Assembly: GCA_964446435.1 (NCBI GenBank)
Contig: CAYUOS010000057.1
Location: forward strand, 1-18,597
From: SLNP01 sp964446435
GTDB taxonomy: Bacteria; Bacteroidota; Bacteroidia; Bacteroidales; VadinHA17
Direction of reading: 5' to 3'
Length of the DNA: 18,597 nt
In this document: positions 7,319-14,621 of the stretch, in pieces
Layout of the letters: each line of letters starts with the position of its first letter
Numbering within the stretch: the stretch's first letter is position 1
The notes under the pieces: model-generated
Seen by the model: the letters and a program-made list of their open reading frames with translations, nothing else
Databases searched by the model: none
What the model was told of the DNA's origin: nothing
Made by a program: the position numbers and the translations under genes

Positions 7319-8379
7319 CAGGCTCCGGTTTTAATAAGACGTCTGTTAAGAATAACCCAGATTACCACAGGTATTCCAAGCAAAGAAGTAACTGCATTTA
7401 TGGGCAATACCTTTTCACTACCGGGGAGCTGTGAAATGATGTCACTAAGAAGCATAAGCGCTCCTCCTGCGATTGCTGACGCGGGCAGGAGTATTTTGTG
7501 ATCGGATGTTCTGAAAAGCATTCGTGCGATATGTGGCACTGCAATCCCAATGAACCCTATCGGGCCGCAGAATGCCGTAACACCACCTGCAAGTATACTG
7601 GTGCTAATGAAAACCGATATTCTGGCAATTTTTACATTGACACCTGTAGACCTTGCATAGCTTTCACCAAGCAGCAGCAGATTCATTGGCTTTAATGTAA
7701 ACAGACTTATAGCAAGGCCTGCAAGCACTGTTATTGCCATTGCCCAGAGCTGGTTTATCGTAAGATTGCCAAGACTGCCCATGGTCCATATTATATATGC
7801 CCTTAGAAGTGACTCACTGGTAAAATATTGCAATATTGTAACTATGGCTGAGATACCACCTGCTATCATGATCCCAAGAATGAGAACAGTAAGTATATCT
7901 CTTACCCTCAATGCAAGGTAGGTGATAAGCATCATGATCACTCCTGCTCCGCCGCAAGCTGAAACGATTACCAGCCAGTCTCCCGGGATCCCGGTACCGG
8001 TTGCCGGAATAACAAGAGTGGAACCAAGGATGACCAGAGCCACACCAAGACTGGCACCCGAACTTACACCAAGAACGTATGGACCAGCCATGGGGTTCCT
8101 GAATATTGTCTGCATCTGAAGGCCACTGACTGATAGTGCCATACCGGCAAACAGGGCTGTAAATGCCTTGGGCAGGCGGAATTTGAGTATAATGACTGAC
8201 CATGAAGAGGATTCTGCTCCGGTAAGTATGCTGAAAACTTCACGGGGTGGAATCTTCACCGAGCCGGAAAGTATATCAAGAACAAACAGGAGCAACATTA
8301 CTGCAGCCAGAGCAATAAAAATGGACAGAGTCTGCCCCTTTTTCATGTCGATAGTCTTCTGTGATCTGATACCGCTCAT
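7318..8379 (-). CDS. btuC: Cobalamin ABC transporter permease (FecCD family)
   Basis: This 353-residue polytopic inner-membrane protein of the FecCD/BtuC family has about ten hydrophobic segments. Family blocks are FRNPMAGPYVLGVSSGASLG near 90-110, GPIGFIGIAVPHIAR near 270-285, and a C-terminal GEK-like gate region ending in VTSLLGIPVVIWVILNRR. It forms the B12 channel with BtuD and docks BtuF. The first ATG lies 9 bases after the btuF stop and gives a short charged leader. A second in-frame ATG at 8346 (MKKGQTLSIF) starts directly before the first membrane helix and is a real alternative. It overlaps btuD by one base. Confidence 0.9.
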   Translation of the reverse strand: MSGIRSQKTIDMKKGQTLSIFIALAAVMLLLFVLDILSGSVKIPPREVFSILTGAESSSWSVIILKFRLPKAFTALFAGMALSVSGLQMQTIFRNPMAGPYVLGVSSGASLGVALVILGSTLVIPATGTGIPGDWLVIVSACGGAGVIMMLITYLALRVRDILTVLILGIMIAGGISAIVTILQYFTSESLLRAYIIWTMGSLGNLTINQLWAMAITVLAGLAISLFTLKPMNLLLLGESYARSTGVNVKIARISVFISTSILAGGVTAFCGPIGFIGIAVPHIARMLFRTSDHKILLPASAIAGGALMLLSDIISQLPGSEKVLPINAVTSLLGIPVVIWVILNRRLIKTGA

Positions 8380-8388
8380 ATCCGTAAT

Positions 8389-9543
8389 CTACTGAAGTTG
8401 TCTGAAGAACCTTAATGTATCGCCCCTGAACAGGTCGCCATCAAATATAATAGCCATATCCTTCAGAATCAGTCCCGGCCTTAATGTGCCTGTTTCCCAG
8501 TAATCATTTGCACCCGATCTGGTAATCATCTTGTTGTTATTGTATATCCTCTTCCCTGAGAATACTTTCAATGTTGATAACCGGTGATCGATGGCAACGA
8601 TATCTGACAGCCTGGTTGCAGAGCCGGGATTAATCCAGAAATCAGCGTCTATCGCCCTTACATACACATTCTCAAGGTTATATGGCATGGAGAATTCAGA
8701 TATAAGATCATTCCAGAGATATCTGCCTCCGGCATCTTCAATCATTTTGCCTATATATGAATTTCCGGGGGAAATGTACCATGATTCCTTCCAGGGAAGG
8801 CCGAGCATAATCAGTGGCCGATCTTTTTCACTTGCAGCGACGATTTCCTTTACATTGCTATACTCTTCTGCCGATGCCTTAAAGATAGAGTCAGCTATAT
8901 GGCTCACACCAAACAACAGACCAAATACTTTTATCCATTCTGCCTTTCCCAATGGATGTGTCTCGAGGTAATCTGCATTGTACATAACTTTCAGCCCCAT
9001 CTCGGCAAGCTTTAAATGGTGACTCACCGATTCACTTCCTACACCGTAGGCTAGAACTATATCAGGGTTCATCTCTACCAACAATTCCCTGTTCATGTTT
9101 TCATCATAGCCTACTTCCCTGATACTGCCGGAAGAAATAGCATTTCTTACAGCGGTGTCATATATCAACCCGATTCCTGACACACCACAAATTCTCGCGC
9201 CCATTCCCAGAGCTGACACCATTGACACATGAGTTGCTGACATGCAAACTATTCTCGTGAGTGGAACTTTCAGAACAACCCCATCGTCTGGTAGTTGTGA
9301 GATTAATGTGTGGTCATCCCTGACCATGTACCACTTCTGTATTACTCCTGTCGCTCCCTGCCATGGCTCAATTATCTCAAGGAGTGTATAATCTGTACTA
9401 TCAGTAATCCTGAAATGTGTTGCATAATCGTTACCTGCAGGCAGTATCTCACCATCCGTCCTGTGAGTCTTTCGTCCCGAATCCTTCGATCCACACGAAC
9501 AGACAACCATAAATGTGAGTATAATGAACCAGTTTCTACTCAT
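8389..9543 (-). CDS. btuF: Cobalamin-binding periplasmic lipoprotein (class III SBP)
   Basis: This 384-residue substrate-binding protein of the BtuF/FhuD/TroA-like class III type has a signal peptide ending VVCSC, so C17 is the likely lipidated cysteine. The two lobes are seen as RIVCMSATHVSMVSALGMGARICGV (start of lobe 1), LLVEMNPDIVLAYG and the long linker with ETHPLGKAEWIKVFG. Lobe 2 contains GLPWKESWYISPGNSYIGKMIEDAGG. It should deliver the corrinoid to BtuCD on the periplasmic face. It overlaps the end of btuG by 8 bases, pointing to coupled translation. Siderophore or haem binding is possible for this fold, but the operon context indicates B12. Confidence 0.87.
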   Translation of the reverse strand: MSRNWFIILTFMVVCSCGSKDSGRKTHRTDGEILPAGNDYATHFRITDSTDYTLLEIIEPWQGATGVIQKWYMVRDDHTLISQLPDDGVVLKVPLTRIVCMSATHVSMVSALGMGARICGVSGIGLIYDTAVRNAISSGSIREVGYDENMNRELLVEMNPDIVLAYGVGSESVSHHLKLAEMGLKVMYNADYLETHPLGKAEWIKVFGLLFGVSHIADSIFKASAEEYSNVKEIVAASEKDRPLIMLGLPWKESWYISPGNSYIGKMIEDAGGRYLWNDLISEFSMPYNLENVYVRAIDADFWINPGSATRLSDIVAIDHRLSTLKVFSGKRIYNNNKMITRSGANDYWETGTLRPGLILKDMAIIFDGDLFRGDTLRFFRQLQ

Positions 9544-10585
9544 AATTGCCTTTCAATACCATATTACCCGGAATTATGCCTGCCTCAAGGCTTTGTTTCA
9601 GATTTCCTTCTACCCCATACCTCAGCACGAATCCTTTACGTTGATAATCATTGGCATCAGTAACAAGGAGGTCTCCATTTTCAAGCTGCCTTCCAAGTTT
9701 GTAGAATATTCTTCCACCTGATTCGATGAATGGGCTTCCAGGAATGGCATCAGCATCAGAAACCGGTATCCTGTAGATTCCGCCATTGATATAAAAGAGA
9801 GTATCGCCGTTATAGCCTGCTATCAAAGATGTCGGATACGCCGAAGACGGAAATCTAAGATCAGAAACTATATTGCCTGTTGTGGGATTGATGCGTATCA
9901 GGGCAGGCAATTCTTCTTTCATGTATCCTCCCGAACAGAGAATCCATATATCACCATTCTTGTCAAGCGCCATGCTTTCAGGTTCGGCAACTACCGGTAT
10001 TGTCCTTTTTACACTGTCATTCTCTGCATCAATCATGGTTATCACTCTGTCTCCTGACCAGGAAGCCACAAACACGTGTTTTTCTGTTACCACCATCATT
10101 TCAGAACTTCGTCCTATGTCAATGTATCCCTTCACAACGAAGTAAGCAAGGTCAATGACTGCAATAGAATCTGAATAAAGGCTTGATACATATCCTATTC
10201 CATTGCGTACTTCAGCTATGTAACGTGGAGAAATAAGTCCAGTAAGAGTCCTTAAAGACTTTGCCGTATTGATATCGATCATTTCAATCTTTCCGGAATT
10301 ATTCACCACAAGGTATCCGGTATCGCCCTTAATAAGCATCGAAAACGGAATATCTCCCGGGCCCCTGTCATTGGCACCATGGAAAATATTATTAAACATC
10401 CTGGATGAATCCAGCGACATGAAGGAGACCGATCCGTTACCACGGGTAAAGTTGCCTTCATTTACAACAAAAAATCCGCTTCCGGCCAGGTTGGCAGCAA
10501 TCTGGTCCTTTATGACCGGACCGGGATCGGATTGTTCACATGAGGCCATCATCGCAATGAGCAATATGAAAGCAACAGGTCTCAT
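9536..10585 (-). CDS. btuG: BtuG-type beta-propeller surface lipoprotein
   Basis: This 349-residue lipoprotein has a signal peptide with lipobox MMASC (C16). The rest is made of repeated propeller-blade-like units of the YncE/DUF5074 kind: FVVNEGNF, GTVLVVNNSGKIEMIDI-like strands, YVSSLYSDSIAVIDL, VFVASWSGDRVITMIDA and GDIWILCSGG. In Bacteroides, BtuG is a seven-bladed propeller that caps BtuB on the cell surface and binds B12 with very high affinity. The same family, length and position directly after btuB support that role here. The ATG overlaps the btuB stop as ATGA (10585-10582), so receptor and cap are probably made in fixed ratio. Assignment rests on context and repeat pattern rather than on known B12-contact residues. 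Confidence 0.82.
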   Translation of the reverse strand: MRPVAFILLIAMMASCEQSDPGPVIKDQIAANLAGSGFFVVNEGNFTRGNGSVSFMSLDSSRMFNNIFHGANDRGPGDIPFSMLIKGDTGYLVVNNSGKIEMIDINTAKSLRTLTGLISPRYIAEVRNGIGYVSSLYSDSIAVIDLAYFVVKGYIDIGRSSEMMVVTEKHVFVASWSGDRVITMIDAENDSVKRTIPVVAEPESMALDKNGDIWILCSGGYMKEELPALIRINPTTGNIVSDLRFPSSAYPTSLIAGYNGDTLFYINGGIYRIPVSDADAIPGSPFIESGGRIFYKLGRQLENGDLLVTDANDYQRKGFVLRYGVEGNLKQSLEAGIIPGNMVLKGNYE

Positions 10586-12495
10586 TTTGGACTTCTCATA
10601 AATGGTTTTATTGACACATTCAACATTACAGAAGCAGGAGGCATAGGATGAAAGGCTACTATCTGGTAGCTCACATTGAACAGGTTCTCAAACCTGACAG
10701 TTGCCTCAAATGGAGTTCTGAAATTGACAATCCTGATACCTGCCCAGAGATCTGTAATCGTGTATGCCGGAAGATACTGGGAATTGTCAGCGGCAATAAA
10801 TCTTTTGCCTGTGTACTGTGTAGATGTTCCTGCAATGAATGGTCCTCTGGCACCCCTTATCTCGCCATAGTAACTATTTCGGGGTACATAGATCAGCTGC
10901 TCGCTTCTGTTTACTTCTACTGATGTGGTGTTTCCATAGGTCATCAACAGTCTTAAATAATCCCTGCCTTTTTCAAGAGAGAGAGATGTTCCAGATTCAA
11001 TGCCATATGATATCACTCTACCAATGTTCTGTGGTGCCCAGATTCCTCCTGCACCTGGCTGCCACATAATCATATCTCTGATATAGTTTAGATATGCCGT
11101 TGTGTACAGGGTGAATTTAGTATGTTCGAAAAGCACACCGGCATTATCGAATGTAACTTCTCCGCTATACCCTCTCTCTGGTTTAAGGTTCGTATTGCCC
11201 CCGGGAATCCAGTAAAGATCATTCATGGTGGGCACCCTTGATTTGGCAGCCATATTGGCTTTTATCGTAAAATCCCGGGTATTTGCAGGCTTGATCTCAA
11301 ATCCGGCCGAAATATCGGGGGGCAGAAGTTTCCCATCAACAAGATTTATCAACGAATTCATATTGAAGCCTGATTTGCTGTTCAGGCGATGATCAATAGC
11401 CAGTGATCCCGACACCAGATTACGACTGACACCACCGTTGTAGTTTGTACTCTCTGCCGAACCCGTCTCAATCATAATGGCTGTCTTGAATGCGGTCCTC
11501 TCAGATTGGTTTAACAGCAAAATACTCCTGAATGTGGCAGTCATGAAAGAGATCGGTGAGTCAATACCTGTAACCAGGTCGTTGTAATGCATTCTGTCAG
11601 CCATGAAAGAAGCGGATGATGACCAGACAATCTTTTTTGCAAAGAATATGTCATGATTAATACTTCCAAGAAGTGCCAGGTTCTCCAGATGCTCATCATG
11701 TGAAGAGGAAGATACATTTACGGGAACCGGAATCTCACGTTCTGTCTCCTGCAACCATAACCTGATGCCCGTTACCGACTTACTGCTTTTGTGCCATGCC
11801 TCCTGCACAGCTATCTTCTGGCTGAATGAGGCATTCTCTCTTTTCTCTCTTACCGCCTCGTTGGTCAGGAATCGGTTCAGGTAACTGAAGTCATTCCTGG
11901 CCAGAAAGTAACCGACTCTCGACGTAAACTTCCATTTTCCGTTTCCGTACCTGCCAACGTATGCCGATGAGTATCTCCCATAACTCCCGGTTGAAAGTAA
12001 AACCTCATGTCTGTCAGGTTTATTCCATTCCGGACCGGTAGTCACATCAACAACACCTCCCAGCCCTCCCTGTGCCACTGCCACAGAACTACCCCCGTTG
12101 TAGACTATTATTTCATCTGCAAGCAAAGCAGGCACAAGCATAAAGTCTGTCTGCCCTGACATCGGTGAATTAAGGCTTATACCATTCCAGGTAACTACTG
12201 TATGTGAAGCACCCGCTCCCCGCAATGACACAGATGCTATTCCACCGGGGCCGTAGGTTTTTACAAACAGGGGCGAACCGTTTCTGAGAATATCTGCGAG
12301 GGAGTTGTTCATCTTTTCCCTGATAAGGGAAGAGTCGATAATGGTTTTTGTAAAGCCTGAAGCCCTCAGCACAGGTTTACCCTTTACTACTACCTCATTT
12401 ATCTTTAATGTGTCTGACAATGAAATCAATGGCTGAGCCCCTGATTCTATTGTCAGGAGGAATAGTACCATATATATATATTGTATCCTTGTCAC
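10582..12495 (-). CDS. btuB: BtuB-type TonB-dependent outer-membrane cobalamin receptor
   Basis: This 637-residue TonB-dependent receptor is close to E. coli BtuB in length and lacks the long N-terminal SusC-type extension. After the signal peptide, a candidate TonB-box/plug start is DTLKINEVVVKGKP. The plug contains SLRGAGASHTVVTWNGISLNSPMSGQTD and IIVYNGGSSVAVAQGGLGGVVDVTT, and the rest is alternating beta-barrel strands. The last strand ends in phenylalanine (IKPF, F632), followed by five extra residues encoded where the gene runs into btuG. I choose the GTG at 12495, 5 bases after the upstream stop, because it supplies a positively charged signal-peptide start. ATG 12471 would leave a very short, uncharged one. 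The start region contains an (AT)6 tract. The riboswitch and btuF-C-D downstream indicate corrinoid uptake. Confidence 0.88.
   Translation of the reverse strand: MTRIQYIYMVLFLLTIESGAQPLISLSDTLKINEVVVKGKPVLRASGFTKTIIDSSLIREKMNNSLADILRNGSPLFVKTYGPGGIASVSLRGAGASHTVVTWNGISLNSPMSGQTDFMLVPALLADEIIVYNGGSSVAVAQGGLGGVVDVTTGPEWNKPDRHEVLLSTGSYGRYSSAYVGRYGNGKWKFTSRVGYFLARNDFSYLNRFLTNEAVREKRENASFSQKIAVQEAWHKSSKSVTGIRLWLQETEREIPVPVNVSSSSHDEHLENLALLGSINHDIFFAKKIVWSSSASFMADRMHYNDLVTGIDSPISFMTATFRSILLLNQSERTAFKTAIMIETGSAESTNYNGGVSRNLVSGSLAIDHRLNSKSGFNMNSLINLVDGKLLPPDISAGFEIKPANTRDFTIKANMAAKSRVPTMNDLYWIPGGNTNLKPERGYSGEVTFDNAGVLFEHTKFTLYTTAYLNYIRDMIMWQPGAGGIWAPQNIGRVISYGIESGTSLSLEKGRDYLRLLMTYGNTTSVEVNRSEQLIYVPRNSYYGEIRGARGPFIAGTSTQYTGKRFIAADNSQYLPAYTITDLWAGIRIVNFRTPFEATVRFENLFNVSYQIVAFHPMPPASVMLNVSIKPFMRSPK
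12470..12481. repeat. (AT)6 dinucleotide tract at the btuB start
   Basis: Six AT units lie between the GTG start (12495) and an in-frame ATG (12471) that uses the last AT of the tract. They encode Tyr-Ile-Tyr in the GTG reading. A slip of one unit would shift the frame from GTG but leave the ATG frame intact. Confidence 0.6.
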
Positions 12496-12500
12496 TATAG

Positions 12501-13469
12501 CTACTTTCGCAGAAACTTCCTAAAATGGGGCATATTTACTGTTTCGCCTTTTATTTCAAGCAGATATATTCCCGGGGACAGGCCCTCAACCGGAATACCG
12601 ATATGTTCTGATACCATATACCAGTCTGACAGTACCCTACCGAGATAATCCCTGATTCTGACATTGATGTTTTCTGCCTCGCCGGTTCTGACATAGAGGA
12701 AATACTCAGCCGGGACCGGGTACAGCGAGAATGTATCTGTTACGTGCTCGTCTTCGCCTGAAAGGCTGACATCTACTACAGCGACCGCGTCAAGGTCAAA
12801 CCCTGACTGCGGGAAAGGTGTAGGCCAGGGATCGTTTATGATATTTCCTCTAGAGTCATAACTTGCATAGAGTGGGTCAATTGAACCAACAACGTCAATT
12901 ACCCTGACATAGTTAACATCATTTATGTCAATACCTGAGGAGTCAGCAATATCCTCCAGCCAGAAGGGAGTCCCGTACATAGACGGGTGTTTGCCTGCAA
13001 GATTTTTCACAAGGCCAGGGTCGATTGTACCGAATGAGCCAATCTGAGTCGATGTCTGCGTATTCGAAACCGAAGGAAACCTTACCCATCTTACACTGTC
13101 AGTTGAGACCTCGACAAAGGCCAGTTCAAGATATTTTCCGTCAAAGGAATTTTCGAACACTGCGAAATCGGGTCCCGGCTTGTTTCGTATTGGTTCACTG
13201 AAAGAGAGAATTGCCATACCACCATCACCAAGGCTCACCACAAAATTGTCGGCCGGTCCGGTTGCATCTTCAGGCTTTCCAAATGATGCCAGTCCTGACT
13301 CATGATTATCTGCCCTCACATAACCCCTGACGATCACACAATTGGTGGCCCATCGTGTAATAGCCTTACTGCTTTTATGGATAGGAGGAAAATCATGGGT
13401 TGTCTGACAGACTGCATCAGAAATAGCGCACAAGAACAAAACATGCAATATGAATGCAAAATGTTTCAT
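12501..13469 (-). CDS. T9SS-sorted cell-surface protein of the cobalamin operon
   Basis: This 322-residue secreted protein has a signal peptide at about 1-22. A beta-rich domain (about 25-240) contains GLASFGKPEDATGPADNFV, SLGDGGMAILSFSEPI, GPDFAVFENSF, LELAFVEVS and DPWPTPFPQSGFDLDAVAV. It ends in a type IX secretion C-terminal sorting domain at about 248-322 (SLYPVPAEYFLYV, DYLGRVL, LSPGIYLLEI, terminal KFLRK). The sorting domain predicts transport by the T9SS and anchoring on the outside. I recognise the domain as a family common near Bacteroidota BtuB genes, but know of no proven function. I use ATG 13469, one base after the stop of the preceding gene. The in-frame ATG at 13484 would overlap that gene and weaken the signal peptide. 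Binding or presenting B12 to BtuB/BtuG is an inference from the operon. Confidence 0.82.
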   Translation of the reverse strand: MKHFAFILHVLFLCAISDAVCQTTHDFPPIHKSSKAITRWATNCVIVRGYVRADNHESGLASFGKPEDATGPADNFVVSLGDGGMAILSFSEPIRNKPGPDFAVFENSFDGKYLELAFVEVSTDSVRWVRFPSVSNTQTSTQIGSFGTIDPGLVKNLAGKHPSMYGTPFWLEDIADSSGIDINDVNYVRVIDVVGSIDPLYASYDSRGNIINDPWPTPFPQSGFDLDAVAVVDVSLSGEDEHVTDTFSLYPVPAEYFLYVRTGEAENINVRIRDYLGRVLSDWYMVSEHIGIPVEGLSPGIYLLEIKGETVNMPHFRKFLRK

Positions 13470-13470
13470 T

Positions 13471-14217
13471 CTACTGGTTGTCAATTGACTGAGGTATATA
13501 TTTTATATTGTCGATGCACACGTATGCCGGGGTGTTTATCCCCCACTGGCCTGTATCACTTGATGACATTTCAAATGCCAGACCCTGTATGAAGCCCATT
13601 GAGCTAAGGTCTATCTCAATCCACTTGTTGAGGATGTAATCGCGGCGATGATCATCAAACCTGAAGTCAGCCAGCATTATATCCCTTGATTCTGTGACAC
13701 TTCCTGAAGGAGCAATGCCGGTAACCGTGACCTTGAACCAATCAGGATCGGCACCGTTCTCACCACCAAACTTTTTGGCGAAGGCATTGCCGTTAAGCAT
13801 TGTAAGGTAGGCATATGTTGAGTTTGACACAGAGAAACCCGTAATCTTTGCCGGCACATCGAACCAGATGGTATCTCCCTTCCCGTAGAAATAGTTGTAA
13901 ACGGCATACTTTTCAGAACCCTCAGCACCCGAACCGGTTATTGAGCTGTACATATTCTCATAACCTGAAGTTATTTTGTCATTGTGGTTTGTATATGCAA
14001 ACCCGCTCCACGCCTGCCAGTCATTGTCATACAGGTTTGGGAAGGTCGCATCTCCGGATTTGAATCCACCACTTCCGTCAGAACCGTTCCAGTACCCGCT
14101 CTGATCAAGCTCAAGCTCCTCAAAATCGATAAGTTCAGGGTCTGTCTTCTTTTTCTCACACGATGCAGCAGTTATCAGAGCTGCCATCATCGCTGCAACA
14201 ATTAATTTCTTTTTCAT
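13471..14217 (-). CDS. DUF4465 lipoprotein, first gene of the cobalamin operon
   Basis: This 248-residue lipoprotein has signal peptide MKKKLIVAAMMAALITAASC with C20 as lipidated cysteine, followed by a lysine-rich start of the mature chain. The body looks like a DUF4465 beta-sandwich, with LIDFEELEL, SGYWNGSDGSGGF, WSGFAYTNHND, GFSVSNSTYAYLTM, DFRFDDHRRDYILNKWIEIDL and CIDNIKY. It has many aromatic residues, as expected of a ligand- or glycan-binding surface. It is the gene nearest the riboswitch, so the riboswitch acts on it most directly. An accessory B12-capture role like that of the additional Bacteroides surface B12 binders is plausible but unproven. The start codon follows a 127-base leader without a clear Shine-Dalgarno sequence. 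The stop lies one base before the next ATG. Confidence 0.85.
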   Translation of the reverse strand: MKKKLIVAAMMAALITAASCEKKKTDPELIDFEELELDQSGYWNGSDGSGGFKSGDATFPNLYDNDWQAWSGFAYTNHNDKITSGYENMYSSITGSGAEGSEKYAVYNYFYGKGDTIWFDVPAKITGFSVSNSTYAYLTMLNGNAFAKKFGGENGADPDWFKVTVTGIAPSGSVTESRDIMLADFRFDDHRRDYILNKWIEIDLSSMGFIQGLAFEMSSSDTGQWGINTPAYVCIDNIKYIPQSIDNQ

Positions 14218-14344
14218 TTTGTAACTGGTTAAACATTAAACAATGATTGCTTTCACAACCAGAGTTCAAGGCAACCGAGGAACTCAAGAGAGGAATTGAT
14301 GATACATCTTCGCCTTTTTTCCCGAAAGCTTTGAACAAATGGTT
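14218..14344 (-). promoter_or_regulatory. Riboswitch expression-platform leader
   Basis: These 127 untranslated bases link the aptamer to the DUF4465 start. Three candidate hairpins are visible. TGAACAAA-CCA-TTTGTTCA (14350-14332) competes with aptamer helix P1. GAGTTC/GAACTC (14285-14262) has a 12-base loop. CTGGTT/AACCAG (14262-14225) has a 26-base loop and ends 7 bases before the ATG. None is followed by a T-run, so control of translation or RNA stability fits better than classical termination. Confidence 0.5.
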
Positions 14345-14533
14345 TGTTCAGGCAGGTCTTCTGACTTATCCCAGGCGTTGGAGCCTTCCCATTCATTTGC
14401 ATGAACAGTGGCAGGTATTCCAATACCTATGATCGCATCTGGCGAACGGGCTTCACAGCAGCGGGAACTGTTACGGATTTACACCGTATTCCCTATTATG
14501 AACTGTGGATTTCTCCACCGTTACACCTGAACA
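14345..14533 (-). ncRNA. Cobalamin (B12) riboswitch aptamer
   Basis: Read on the minus strand, the conserved cobalamin-riboswitch elements appear in the right order. They are GGTGTAAATCCGTAACAG (14485-14468) leading into the CTGTGAAGC stretch, GCCACTG (14412-14406), GGGAAGGC (14390-14383) and the B12 box AGTCAGAAGACCTGCC (14366-14351). The ends close as an 8-bp helix P1, TGTTCAGG (14533-14526) with CCTGAACA (14352-14345). Binding of adenosylcobalamin or a related corrinoid should lower expression of the downstream operon when B12 is plentiful. It is directly upstream of DUF4465-btuBGFCD, the expected target. Confidence 0.95.
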
Positions 14534-14536
14534 CAA

Positions 14537-14544
14537 CAAAAGTA
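14537..14544 (-). promoter_or_regulatory. Promoter -7 element of the B12 operon
   Basis: The minus strand reads TACTTTTG, a full match to TAnnTTTG. Initiation 5-7 bases downstream falls at the first bases of riboswitch helix P1. No good TTG is found 17-23 bases upstream, so the -33 half is weak. Confidence 0.6.
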
Positions 14545-14621
14545 TTAAAGTTTTCCGGAACGGGACATAGGAGCAACAATTTTTCTAATGAAATAACCTA
14601 TTGGCTTCTTCATTTATCTTG
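14545..14621. other. Gap between the transglutaminase gene and the B12 operon promoter
   Basis: This 77-base A/T-rich stretch separates the end of the transglutaminase gene from the B12 operon promoter. I see no hairpin with a T-run and no open reading frame of note. Without a terminator, some read-through from the LacI-transglutaminase unit into the riboswitch is possible. Confidence 0.5.

Noticed and set aside
7814..8203. Minus-strand 129-codon frame within btuC
   Set aside because: It is a frame-shifted shadow of the permease, whose real frame carries the FecCD motifs.
6317..9543. Siderophore or haem ABC transporter
   Set aside because: The protein family alone allows it, but the B12 riboswitch, BtuB and BtuG in the same operon make cobalamin much more likely.
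14247..14432. Plus-strand open frame of 61 codons across the riboswitch
   Set aside because: It is opposite to a highly conserved RNA element and resembles no protein I know.
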